DNA of 64,000 nt from Colwellia sp. (GTDB taxonomy: Bacteria; Pseudomonadota; Gammaproteobacteria; Enterobacterales; Alteromonadaceae): assembly GCA_013215385.1 (NCBI GenBank), contig JABSOY010000005.1, forward strand, positions 248,001 to 312,000. Direction: 5' to 3'. Under the pieces are notes generated by a model that saw only the letters and a list, made by a program, of their open reading frames with translations, did no database searches and was not told the DNA's origin. Below, piece after piece: positions 1 to 7,584 of the stretch. Numbering within the stretch: the first letter of the stretch is position 1; each line of letters begins with the position of its first letter. The translations under genes were made by a program, and so were the position numbers.

Positions 1-230
1 AGTTAGGTAATCCTTACCAGTTTTCAGCATTCGATGGCCAAGGTAAGTTGAGTGTAAATTTAGGGGTATATGCGGCGCCAGAAACATTTGTCGTTGATCA
101 TAATAATATTATCCGTAAACGATATGCAGGACCGCTTAACCCACAAGTTTGGCAAAATGAATTCGAGCCGCTTATTATGCAAATTGAAGCTGAGCACTTA
201 GCAATGGTAAATAACCAAGGAAGCAAATAA
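1..230 (+). CDS. ccmG: Thiol:disulfide interchange protein CcmG/DsbE, C-terminal part
   Basis: The 5' end lies outside the window. The reading frame is open from position 3 and gives about 75 C-terminal residues, including GNPYQFSAFDGQGKL and GVYAAPETFVVD. These match the region of CcmG/DsbE that contains the conserved cis-proline segment (GV-GAPETF-D). In the family, CcmG is a membrane-tethered periplasmic thioredoxin-like protein that reduces apocytochrome c cysteines before heme attachment. The CxxC active site would lie upstream and cannot be seen. The stop is 2 nt before the ccmH start, so the genes are probably cotranscribed. Identity rests on the motif plus the ccmH-ccmI neighbours. 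Confidence 0.88.
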   Translation, partial: LGNPYQFSAFDGQGKLSVNLGVYAAPETFVVDHNNIIRKRYAGPLNPQVWQNEFEPLIMQIEAEHLAMVNNQGSK

Positions 231-232
231 TC

Positions 233-703
233 ATGGTTAATAAATACTTAGTGGTTCTATTTGTTGCCATGGTGATTTTTTTCAGTTCACTAGCGACAGC
301 AAGTCCTGTTGATACTTATGTTTTTCAAGATAAAGTCACCGAAATTCGCTTCAACGCACTCAATAAAGAATTACGTTGCCCTAAGTGTCAAAATCAAAAC
401 TTAGCTGATTCAAACTCACCGATTGCTGCTGATTTACGCCGCGAAGTTTACGAATTATTACAGCAAGGCAAAGCAGACATTGAAATTGTCGACTTTATGG
501 TGGCGCGTTATGGTGAATTCGTTTTGTACCGTCCGCGAGTCTCAAGCCTAACCTATATATTATGGTACGGCCCGGCAGGGTTATTGTTTGTTGGTGTGAT
601 AGTTGTTGTGGTTATTCTTCGCAGAAAACCGGTTAAAAAAGCTCAACAAACATTAAACACTGCGCAAAAAAACAAACTTGAAAAAATACTGAAAAATAAA
701 TAA
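233..703 (+). CDS. ccmH: Cytochrome c-type biogenesis protein CcmH
   Basis: This 156-residue protein has an N-terminal signal peptide or membrane segment (about residues 5-24). The redox motif LRCPKCQNQN (CxxC) follows, with the conserved stretch NSPIAADLRREV, and a membrane anchor sits near residues 105-128. That is the CcmH/CycL/NrfF layout: a periplasmic oxidoreductase acting with CcmG and CcmF/CcmI to keep the apocytochrome CxxCH site reduced. Length is typical for the short form, with the TPR part encoded separately as ccmI. The start is 2 nt after ccmG, and ccmI follows after 9 nt. The tail is Lys-rich and cytoplasmic. Confidence 0.95.
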   Translation: MVNKYLVVLFVAMVIFFSSLATASPVDTYVFQDKVTEIRFNALNKELRCPKCQNQNLADSNSPIAADLRREVYELLQQGKADIEIVDFMVARYGEFVLYRPRVSSLTYILWYGPAGLLFVGVIVVVVILRRKPVKKAQQTLNTAQKNKLEKILKNK

Positions 704-712
704 GGTCATCTC

Positions 713-1978
713 ATGGAATTAATTTTTATCATCATCGCCTTTTTATTACTGATTTTAGTAGTCGTGTGGGCGCCATTTTTGAAACAGCATCAAACAGAAA
801 TTAGTATTGATGATAGCCAGCGTGATGAGACCAATGTCCGTTTATATCATGAGCATAAAGCTGAAATTGAAAAAGACTTTAAACAAAATAATATCGACGA
901 AGAAAGCTATCAGTATTTATTGACTGAGCTTGATAACACCTTATTGCAAGACATGGAGAATCAAGAGCTTGAAAGTAAAATACCACAAGAAACTAAAGCG
1001 TTAGCTATTATATGGCCAACAAGCCTAACACTATTTATTTTAGCCTTTAGTTTTTATATATACAGTAGCACAGGTACTTATGAAAAATTAACGACCATGA
1101 CTGCGCAAGACCCCATGCAGCAGTCGTCTGATAAGGAACAACAAACCTTTAACGAAATTAAACGATTAATGGCTGTTACTGAAAGTGAACCTGAAAACTC
1201 AGATGCTTGGTACAGCCTAGGGCAAGCACTTGTTTCAGTCGGCGATTTCGACAGTGCACTGCAAGCCTACGATCAAGTGCTAAGTATTGAAGGTCCTAAA
1301 GCAGATGTTTATGGTGCTAAAGCACAAGCGATATATTATAAAAACGAACAAAAAATTGATGCTACGGTGCAAGGCTTTATTGATCAAGCGTTAGCGATAG
1401 ACCCGAACGATCCGTCAACTAATATATTACTTGGTATGCATAGTTTTATTGCGGGCGACTATCAAGTAGCAATTAATTACTGGCAACGTGTTGTTGATTC
1501 AGACAAACAGAACGTTAATAAAGAAGCCTTAATTGAAGTGATTGACGAGGCGAAAAAGCGTTTAGCCCAGCCTAATGCTAATAGATCTGAGATGAGTCAA
1601 ACTGAGGTGACAACAACTGGCCCTCAGTTAAAGATTACCGTTGAACTAAGTACTGAGATATTAGAGAAATTAGCGCAAGGAAAAGACAAAACTGTCTTTA
1701 TATATGCAATACCCGCCGATAGAACTCGTGGGAGAATGCCGCTTGCCGCAGTGAAAATATTAGCAAGTGATTTGCCAATAACTATAATATTAAATGATTC
1801 TAGTGCGATGACGCCGGCAGCTAAATTAAGTGATGTTGATAGAGTGCACCTTTATGCTGTTGTTTCTGCTACTGGCGGTGTCGGTATAAAGCCAGGGGAC
1901 TTCAAGGCCGAGCTTAATGATGTTGCGGTAAACACAAAAGAACCATTGAACTTAATTGTAAGCACTGTCGTACACTAA
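713..1978 (+). CDS. ccmI: Cytochrome c maturation protein CcmI (TPR protein)
   Basis: The protein has 421 residues: an N-terminal transmembrane helix (about 2-20), a cytoplasmic segment, a second helix near residues 97-117, then tetratricopeptide repeats (residues about 155-285, for example SDAWYSLGQALVSVGDFDSA). A periplasmic domain of about 110 residues ends the protein. CcmI chaperones apocytochrome c and presents it to the CcmF/H ligation complex. The start lies 9 nt after ccmH. The C-terminal domain resembles the CcmI/NrfG C-terminal extension seen in marine gammaproteobacteria. This is the last gene of the ccm operon, and a strong hairpin follows. Confidence 0.9.
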   Translation: MELIFIIIAFLLLILVVVWAPFLKQHQTEISIDDSQRDETNVRLYHEHKAEIEKDFKQNNIDEESYQYLLTELDNTLLQDMENQELESKIPQETKALAIIWPTSLTLFILAFSFYIYSSTGTYEKLTTMTAQDPMQQSSDKEQQTFNEIKRLMAVTESEPENSDAWYSLGQALVSVGDFDSALQAYDQVLSIEGPKADVYGAKAQAIYYKNEQKIDATVQGFIDQALAIDPNDPSTNILLGMHSFIAGDYQVAINYWQRVVDSDKQNVNKEALIEVIDEAKKRLAQPNANRSEMSQTEVTTTGPQLKITVELSTEILEKLAQGKDKTVFIYAIPADRTRGRMPLAAVKILASDLPITIILNDSSAMTPAAKLSDVDRVHLYAVVSATGGVGIKPGDFKAELNDVAVNTKEPLNLIVSTVVH

Positions 1979-2005
1979 GCGAATAACTGCAGTGTCCTTA
2001 ATTTA

Positions 2006-2038
2006 GTCTCTAACTTGACAAAGTGTCAGCTTAGAGAC
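2006..2038. terminator. Strong nested hairpin between ccmI and hemH
   Basis: GTCTCTAA pairs with TTAGAGAC, and inside it TGACA pairs with TGTCA around a three-base loop. This gives about 13 paired bases just after the ccm operon. No U-run follows, so a terminator or mRNA-stabilising role is inferred only. Confidence 0.5.
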
Positions 2039-2096
2039 AAATTACAGCGAGTAACTAGATTAAACAATATAATAATAACAATAGAGGATCATATTT

Positions 2097-3125
2097 ATGC
2101 CTAAATTTTCTGGACGATTTCTTGGTCGTAACGAGAGCATTCATGAAAAAAAGGCAAAAATAGGCGTATTGCTGACCAATTTAGGAACGCCTGATGCGCC
2201 AACAGCATCTGCACTTAGGCGTTATTTACGAGAGTTTTTATCTGATCCACGTGTGGTTGAAATTCCTCGTTTAATTTGGTTAATTATTTTACACGCTATC
2301 ATATTACGTATTCGCCCAAAGAAGTCAGCCAAGTTATATGAGAGTATTTGGACCGAAGACGGCTCGCCATTGTTGGTTATTAGCCAACAGCAAAGAGAAA
2401 AAGTGGCCGAGCAACTTGCAAAAAAGTACGGCGATAATGTCCAAGTTGAATTGGCCATGCGTTACGGTACGCCTGCAATATCAAATGCTTTAGATAAACT
2501 ACAACTTGCCGGAGCCAATAAATTGGTTGTTTTGCCACTTTACCCTCAATATGCAGGGCCAACGGTAGGTTCAACTTTTGACGCTGTAGTGAGTCAATTA
2601 AAAACATGGCGTTGGGTGCCAAGTCTAAGTTTTATTAGTGGCTATCATGATAATGCTAATTATATAAGCGCACTGGCGCAAAGCATTAAGCAGCATATTC
2701 AAGTACATGGTAAACCTGACAAATTAGTTTTGTCCTTTCATGGCATGCCGAAGTATTTTTTAGAACAAGGTGATCCCTACTATTGTTTCTGCGAGAAAAC
2801 GACACGTTTATTAATGGAGTCTTTAGCGTTCTGTGAAGATGATTACGTGATGACTTTTCAATCACGTTTTGGTAAAGCCGAATGGTTAAAACCTTATACA
2901 GATGAAACACTCATTGATCTTGCTGAGAATCATAAACATGTTGCTGTTATCAGCCCTGCTTTTAGCGCTGATTGTTTAGAAACACTAGAAGAATTGGTAC
3001 ATGAAAATCGTGATTTGTTTTTGGCCGCGGGTGGCGAAAATTATCATTATATTGCGGCATTAAATAGCGATGAGCTTCATATCAAAACCATTGTAGATTT
3101 AATCTCTGCTGAAATTAATCATTAG
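2097..3125 (+). CDS. hemH: Ferrochelatase
   Basis: A 342-residue ferrochelatase, which inserts ferrous iron into protoporphyrin IX as the last step of heme synthesis. Visible family signatures are GVLLTNLGTPDAPTASALRR near the N-terminus, LPLYPQYAGPTVGSTFD in the middle, the catalytic-histidine segment LSFHGMPKYF, and FQSRFGKAEWLKPYTDE followed by ISPAFSADCLETLEE. Length is normal. An AGAGGA ribosome site precedes the ATG. Its position after the cytochrome c maturation genes makes functional sense, because both use heme. The first 20 residues extend slightly beyond the usual N-terminus. Confidence 0.97.
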   Translation: MPKFSGRFLGRNESIHEKKAKIGVLLTNLGTPDAPTASALRRYLREFLSDPRVVEIPRLIWLIILHAIILRIRPKKSAKLYESIWTEDGSPLLVISQQQREKVAEQLAKKYGDNVQVELAMRYGTPAISNALDKLQLAGANKLVVLPLYPQYAGPTVGSTFDAVVSQLKTWRWVPSLSFISGYHDNANYISALAQSIKQHIQVHGKPDKLVLSFHGMPKYFLEQGDPYYCFCEKTTRLLMESLAFCEDDYVMTFQSRFGKAEWLKPYTDETLIDLAENHKHVAVISPAFSADCLETLEELVHENRDLFLAAGGENYHYIAALNSDELHIKTIVDLISAEINH

Positions 3126-3154
3126 TTAACAAACGTAAAGGAAAAATATTTTCT

Positions 3155-3940
3155 GTGAAAAAACTGGCGCTAACTCAGAGAAAAATTCATAAGTTTTTAA
3201 TGCTCTTTTTAGGCGTTCAATTCCTTCTCTGGAGTCTGTCGGGTCTTTATATGGTCACCATGAATATGGACTTTATTCATGGTGACCATTTAGTTAAAGC
3301 ACCCGTCTTTGTTGATTTGCATTCAGAATCTTTATTATCTTTTCAAGAAATACTACAACTATATCCGCGAGCTAAAAAATTAAAGTTGGCCCAGTTAGCG
3401 CAGCAAAGTGTTTATCAATTTACACTCAATGGTCAACCTCAGCTGGTTTCAGCAAACAGCGGAAAAAGCTTGTTGCCTTTTACTCAACTCGATATTAAAC
3501 AGTTGGTTATTGCTCAAAGTAATATAGGTGACCAAACAAGTATTCAAAAAATTAGCTTGTTAACCGATAATGCTCCGTCAGAGCTTTCTTCTCGCCACTT
3601 ACCCGCTTGGCAAGTAACCTATGATAATTTTAGTGGCGACACTTTATACCTTAGTTCAGTAACTGGACAGGTAATTACTAAGCGTCATAACTATTGGCGG
3701 TTTTTTGATTTCGTTTGGATGTTACATATTATGGATTATGAAAACCGTGCAGATATCACCAATTGGTTATTGTTTATCTTTAGCTTAACCGGTATTTTTT
3801 CATGTTTATCTGGACTTTATTTAGTCGGGCATCGTTTCCGCTTCACAGCAAAGTTGAAAAAGCTTTTTACAAAAAATAAAAAAAATCCCTCAAGTACCAT
3901 TGACTGCCCAATAGTTAAGTCAGCAAAAGGTGCTCGTTAA
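3155..3940 (+). CDS. PepSY-domain membrane protein 1
   Basis: 261 residues, GTG start with an AAAGGAAA ribosome site. The layout is a cytoplasmic N-terminus, helix 1 at about 14-36, a periplasmic PepSY-like domain of about 150 residues, then a C-terminal helix near 200-222 and a basic tail. It resembles PepSY-associated transmembrane proteins, whose role is poorly defined; some act with iron transport or reductase systems. The next gene has the same architecture and shares motifs (HKxL near the N-terminus, a LHFMDY/LHIMDY segment before the last helix). The pair therefore looks like a tandem duplication. Stop and start overlap by one base (TAATG), indicating translational coupling. Substrate unknown. 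Confidence 0.8.
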   Translation: MKKLALTQRKIHKFLMLFLGVQFLLWSLSGLYMVTMNMDFIHGDHLVKAPVFVDLHSESLLSFQEILQLYPRAKKLKLAQLAQQSVYQFTLNGQPQLVSANSGKSLLPFTQLDIKQLVIAQSNIGDQTSIQKISLLTDNAPSELSSRHLPAWQVTYDNFSGDTLYLSSVTGQVITKRHNYWRFFDFVWMLHIMDYENRADITNWLLFIFSLTGIFSCLSGLYLVGHRFRFTAKLKKLFTKNKKNPSSTIDCPIVKSAKGAR

Positions 3941-4671
3941 TGGCTAAGATGGCATTATTAAGAAAAGCACATAAATGGCTAGCATTAATTGTTGGTGTAC
4001 AGTTTTTGATATGGATAACTACCGGGCTACTTTTTACTCTGGTGGACAGTGAAAAAAGTCATGGTCAAATATATCGCGCTAAGCAAAATATTGAACAAGC
4101 ACCAGCCCTACCTGAACAGTTATTGACCAATACTCAGCTAGTAGAAAAAATAGCGTTAAATATTGCAGAGCAAAGCATCCACAGCATACAATTAAAGGTT
4201 TTTCATCAGCAGTGGTATTATCATTTGAATACAACCACAGGTCGATATCTGTTTTCTGCGACAACGGGTGAGCAATTTAATGTAGAAGAAAACCTTGCAC
4301 TGTCTCTTATACTTGAAAGTTATCAAGGGCCAGGTAAATTAACCCAATTGGACCTATTAACCCCTCCGATCGCAGAATTTAGCCATATTAAAGGAAGACT
4401 TTGGCAAGCTCATTTTAGTGACGAAATAAATACCACCGTTTACCTTGAACAAAATACTGGTCGTATTCTTAGCCACACCAATGATACTAGTGATTATAAT
4501 GACATTTTAAAAATGCTACATTTTATGGATTATAATGACACTGGCCATTTTAATTCATGGTGGATCATAACGATGGCCATACTTGCTACGCTGCTTTCCC
4601 TTAGTGGATTATTTTGGCTTGTTAATAGTCATTATAGAAAGTTTAAAAATCGCTTCTTTAAAGCCGCTTAG
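3940..4671 (+). CDS. PepSY-domain membrane protein 2 (paralogue)
   Basis: 243 residues, same layout as the preceding gene: helix at about 12-32, a periplasmic region with two PepSY-like halves (for example GRYLFSATTGEQF and TVYLEQNTGRIL), and a C-terminal helix at about 209-229. The start overlaps the previous stop by one base. The 3' end overlaps the convergent lamin-tail gene by 14 nt. A heterodimeric membrane complex is a reasonable guess, but nothing in the sequence names the substrate. Nearness to hemH and ccm genes hints at heme or iron redox; this is inference only. Confidence 0.78.
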   Translation: MAKMALLRKAHKWLALIVGVQFLIWITTGLLFTLVDSEKSHGQIYRAKQNIEQAPALPEQLLTNTQLVEKIALNIAEQSIHSIQLKVFHQQWYYHLNTTTGRYLFSATTGEQFNVEENLALSLILESYQGPGKLTQLDLLTPPIAEFSHIKGRLWQAHFSDEINTTVYLEQNTGRILSHTNDTSDYNDILKMLHFMDYNDTGHFNSWWIITMAILATLLSLSGLFWLVNSHYRKFKNRFFKAA

Positions 4672-5344
4672 CAGGTCTATTCACTAAAAACATTAAGATG
4701 ATAATGGACAAAAATAGTATGGCTAAATTTGGTTCTGTGACTTGTACAGTAGGAGTATTTGTCTTTTGATTAAAGTGCTGCGAAATATTGCTACTGCCTA
4801 TGCTCCGATTGCCTAATATCCAGGTAAAGTCTTGATAATTATTACCCGTGCCCGATAGTTGTAGCGACATGCCTATAGGAGTACTGCTTTGAATAATGTT
4901 AATGTCATCGCTGAATATTCCTTGTGCAATGCCGTTTGTTGCTTCGAAGGCTCCTTCATAAGAAATAAACTGCTGTAATTGGTTATTGTTATCAATTAAC
5001 GCAATACCATCGCCAACGCCACCACTTGAGCCGTTTTGTATGCCGATAACACTTAAAGCATGAAAACCAAATCCCATCTCAGTATCATTTAACGATACAT
5101 CGCCAATATTTATGGTTTTATACACTTGGCCATTACTGCCATTATAAAACACTAACGACCAGTCCATTAAGCTTAACCCTGCGGTTCCGGCCAGTTCAAC
5201 GAACTCATTCTGGTCAGCGCCATTATTATCGTAATGAATTTCATTAATAAAAATTATTGAAGCATTACTGGCAAAAGAGAAAATGGGTAGCGTGATGAAA
5301 AAAAGTAAATAGATAGCGATTTTTTTTGCTGATAGCTGATTCAT
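4658..5344 (-). CDS. Exported lamin-tail-domain protein with PEP-CTERM-like C-terminus
   Basis: 228 residues. A signal peptide (about 1-28) is followed by a lamin-tail-domain-like segment: FINEIHYDNNGADQNEFVEL, then SLMDWSLVFYNGSNGQVY. The C-terminus reads VTEPNLAILF, a hydrophobic helix and a basic end (NRPAKRL). This matches the shape of PEP-CTERM sorting tails (short Pro motif, helix, Arg-rich end), though VTEP replaces the usual VPEP. In the family, such tails are processed by exosortase, and lamin-tail domains are found on secreted or surface proteins and nucleases. No nuclease domain is present. Likely a surface or extracellular-matrix protein. Confidence 0.72.
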   Translation of the reverse strand: MNQLSAKKIAIYLLFFITLPIFSFASNASIIFINEIHYDNNGADQNEFVELAGTAGLSLMDWSLVFYNGSNGQVYKTINIGDVSLNDTEMGFGFHALSVIGIQNGSSGGVGDGIALIDNNNQLQQFISYEGAFEATNGIAQGIFSDDINIIQSSTPIGMSLQLSGTGNNYQDFTWILGNRSIGSSNISQHFNQKTNTPTVQVTEPNLAILFLSIIILMFLVNRPAKRL

Positions 5345-5482
5345 ATAAAGTCCCTTTAGATTGCTTGTTAACTTTTTATTATCCTTTTTTTTACATTAAG
5401 GAGTTTAGCAGGGCTTTACGATTTTGCTTTGTATGAAGAGGTTTAATGATGAAAATTTGGTTAATGCTATGAATTTAAGCAT

Positions 5483-5520
5483 AAAAAAAAGCGCAACAAT
5501 ATTAATTGTTCCGCTCTTTT
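5483..5520 (-). terminator. Intrinsic terminator of the cold-shock gene
   Basis: Read on the minus strand, AGCGgAACAAT pairs with ATTGTTgCGCT around a four-base loop, with one mismatch, and an eight-base T-run follows. It lies about 45 nt downstream of the cold-shock stop codon. Confidence 0.85.
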
Positions 5521-5563
5521 GTCTTTGAGTCTTTAGACTCAGTTAATAACTACAAATGAGTTA

Positions 5564-5773
5564 TTAAGCAGCTAAAACGTTTTCAGCTTCAGGGCCTTTT
5601 TGACCTTGCTTGATAGTAAAAGTAACAGCTTGACCGTCAGTTAGTGTACGGAAACCGTCACCAGAGATAGCGCTGAAGTGAACAAAAACGTCTGGTCCAT
5701 TATCTTGCTCGATGAAACCGAAACCTTTAGATTCGTTAAAAAATTTTACTTTACCATTTACTGTATCAGACAT
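5564..5773 (-). CDS. Cold-shock protein, CspA family
   Basis: 69 residues forming a complete OB-fold cold-shock domain. RNP1 is KGFGFIEQD and RNP2 is VFVHFSAI, preceded by [11 protein letters not shown]. These proteins bind single-stranded RNA/DNA and act as RNA chaperones. The gene is monocistronic, with a GGGAA ribosome site, its own terminator, and a long AT-rich upstream region consistent with the long leaders of cold-inducible csp mRNAs. The C-terminus [10 protein letters not shown] is typical of marine gammaproteobacterial CspA/CspE paralogues. I cannot tell which paralogue this is. Confidence 0.96.
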   Translation of the reverse strand: MSDTVNGKVKFFNESKGFGFIEQDNGPDVFVHFSAISGDGFRTLTDGQAVTFTIKQGQKGPEAENVLAA

Positions 5774-6217
5774 GTGAACATTTCCCGTAGGTAGTTAATT
5801 ATAAAAAAAATAGTTGAAATGGATTGTTCCAAATCAATTTATACGGAGTAAATGCCCTCTATCTAAAATACAGACAGAGAAAGGTTTCCAATAACACAAA
5901 CTAGTAGCGTCTGAGGGTAATCAAATAAACACCTTAAAATTTAAGGTAGATAAATGAAATATCCTTTTCCCGAAACGCAAAAACTCAACGCAAAGACATA
6001 TTAACATAATATTTTATTGAGAACATAGTAAAACATAAAATTTTATGACTTTTTTGCTACATGATAAAATCAGCTAAGATGCTGGCTATATTCGATATTT
6101 ATAATTGATAATAATTCTATTTTCAAAAATAAATATATCAGCTCAATACTATTTAAAAATCGATTGAAAATAAGCTTGTATCGTATAAGAACTTTTTGCG
6201 TCTAGAAGGGTCATATA
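5774..6217 (-). promoter_or_regulatory. Long AT-rich region upstream of csp, likely long 5' leader
   Basis: 444 nt with no convincing gene on the minus strand. Near 5860-5885 the minus strand can fold CTCTGTCT with AGATAGAG (one G-U pair). Long structured leaders control cold-shock mRNA stability in this family. I could not place a confident promoter, and the RNA 5' end is unknown. Confidence 0.35.
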
Positions 6218-6346
6218 ATGTTAATCGTTATTCTATTCGTAGTTTATGCTGTACTGTCAAAAATTTACGGCAAATTTATTATTAGCGTGGTTTTAAAAAG
6301 CTTAACCTTGAACAAAATGGCAGGGGCTAAACAGAATTTCAAATGA
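6218..6346 (+). CDS. Putative 42-residue membrane peptide
   Basis: A short ORF with an AGAAGGG ribosome-binding site 7 nt before its ATG. It encodes 42 residues: a hydrophobic N-terminal helix (MLIVILFVVYAVLSKIYG), another apolar stretch (FIISVVLKSLTL), and a basic end. It lies alone between the divergent cold-shock leader and a convergent hydrolase gene. No family is recognised. Length and lack of comparison make the call tentative, but the ribosome site and membrane-peptide composition are better than chance. Confidence 0.4.
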   Translation: MLIVILFVVYAVLSKIYGKFIISVVLKSLTLNKMAGAKQNFK

Positions 6347-6433
6347 AATTGATAAGCTTTTCCTGTTTAGCTCGCTATGTATACAGGCTTTAAATTTAGC
6401 CCTGTGGAAACGACCAAAGGGCTTTCGAGCTCG

Positions 6434-7504
6434 CTACAATTTGGTGTACTTGGAATTTTTACTTAGGGTGCTACTCATTTCTTTAATATGATTAACAACC
6501 TGCAAAGCATGCTCTTTTTTAAAAATCAAGCTCAAGTGATCAGACCCTTCTATAATAACCATTTTACTATTTGTTGAAGAAAGTAGGTTTTTTTGCTGAA
6601 TTTCTTCATGAATTTTTGTCATTATATAGTCTAATTCAACAGGCGCTTTACCATTACGGCCCTCTACTTTACCTAGAGGTGTGGTAATAATAGTGAGTGG
6701 CATATTACCGAGATTTTCTGCTTTACTCGCTTGCTCAGAAGAAACCGATTTTGCACTGAATTCGCCACGTAATCCGGCTAATATTGTTCCTTTGTCATTA
6801 TAATAATGTATTTGTTGAGAAATATGCTCAGGAAAACCATCATCAAAAGGTGTACTAAATAAATTTAAAATACGAACTAATCCCAAATTTGCCACCACTT
6901 CCATAATATTCAACATGCTCATCATTTCTTTCATCCCTTCATTATTATATTGTGGAATGTGTGGTCGTTGTGCCGAAAATTGATCAGGATGAACAGCATC
7001 AATAAAAACCATACCGGCAACTTCATCAGGATATTTATGAGCATAAACCCGCATATGAAGCCCAGCAGCACTATGCCCAGCAAACATAAAAGGGCGCTTA
7101 ATATCACTTTTGTTAAGTAACATATGAAGCTGTGTAGCAATATTTATAGAGTCTGCATCGAAATCACCTATTTCACTCCAGCCCATGCCAGCTCTGTCAT
7201 AACTACATACACGGTCACTTTTTTCCAAAGCATTTTGTAGCCAGTAATATTCCATCGCCGAATTACCTAATCCTGTTTCAATAATAATGGTCGGGCGTTC
7301 ACTGGCAATACCGGTGCAATTGATATGCAATGAATGACCACCGACATTAATCATTTTCCCGGGAGGAGGAATGTCTTTTGCGAGCAGGTTAAGAAATTGA
7401 CCTAGTATAAGCGCGACAAAAATAATGACAGCAATTACGCTCAACAAAATTTTAAACGATTTTTTTACAGGTTGTTTTAAAGATTTATTTAACGATATGT
7501 TCAT
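6434..7504 (-). CDS. Membrane-anchored alpha/beta hydrolase
   Basis: 356 residues with an N-terminal transmembrane anchor (about 18-40) and an alpha/beta-hydrolase fold. The nucleophile elbow is GHSAAG with Ser145. The oxyanion-side strand reads PTIIIETGLG, followed by RVCSYDRAGMGWS, a very typical hydrolase segment. The catalytic acid is probably in VFIDAVHPD and the histidine in GSDHLSLI. The active site is predicted to face the periplasm. Substrate unknown. It lies 80 nt downstream of a histidine kinase gene on the same strand, so it may belong to that two-component operon and be its output or a signal-modifying enzyme. Confidence 0.85.
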   Translation of the reverse strand: MNISLNKSLKQPVKKSFKILLSVIAVIIFVALILGQFLNLLAKDIPPPGKMINVGGHSLHINCTGIASERPTIIIETGLGNSAMEYYWLQNALEKSDRVCSYDRAGMGWSEIGDFDADSINIATQLHMLLNKSDIKRPFMFAGHSAAGLHMRVYAHKYPDEVAGMVFIDAVHPDQFSAQRPHIPQYNNEGMKEMMSMLNIMEVVANLGLVRILNLFSTPFDDGFPEHISQQIHYYNDKGTILAGLRGEFSAKSVSSEQASKAENLGNMPLTIITTPLGKVEGRNGKAPVELDYIMTKIHEEIQQKNLLSSTNSKMVIIEGSDHLSLIFKKEHALQVVNHIKEMSSTLSKNSKYTKL

Positions 7505-7584
7505 ATGTATTTCTCATTTTTTCATTAGAGTTACATAGTAGCGACTGTTACCTTACTGCAACCTTTCTTAAATATTACCAAAAG

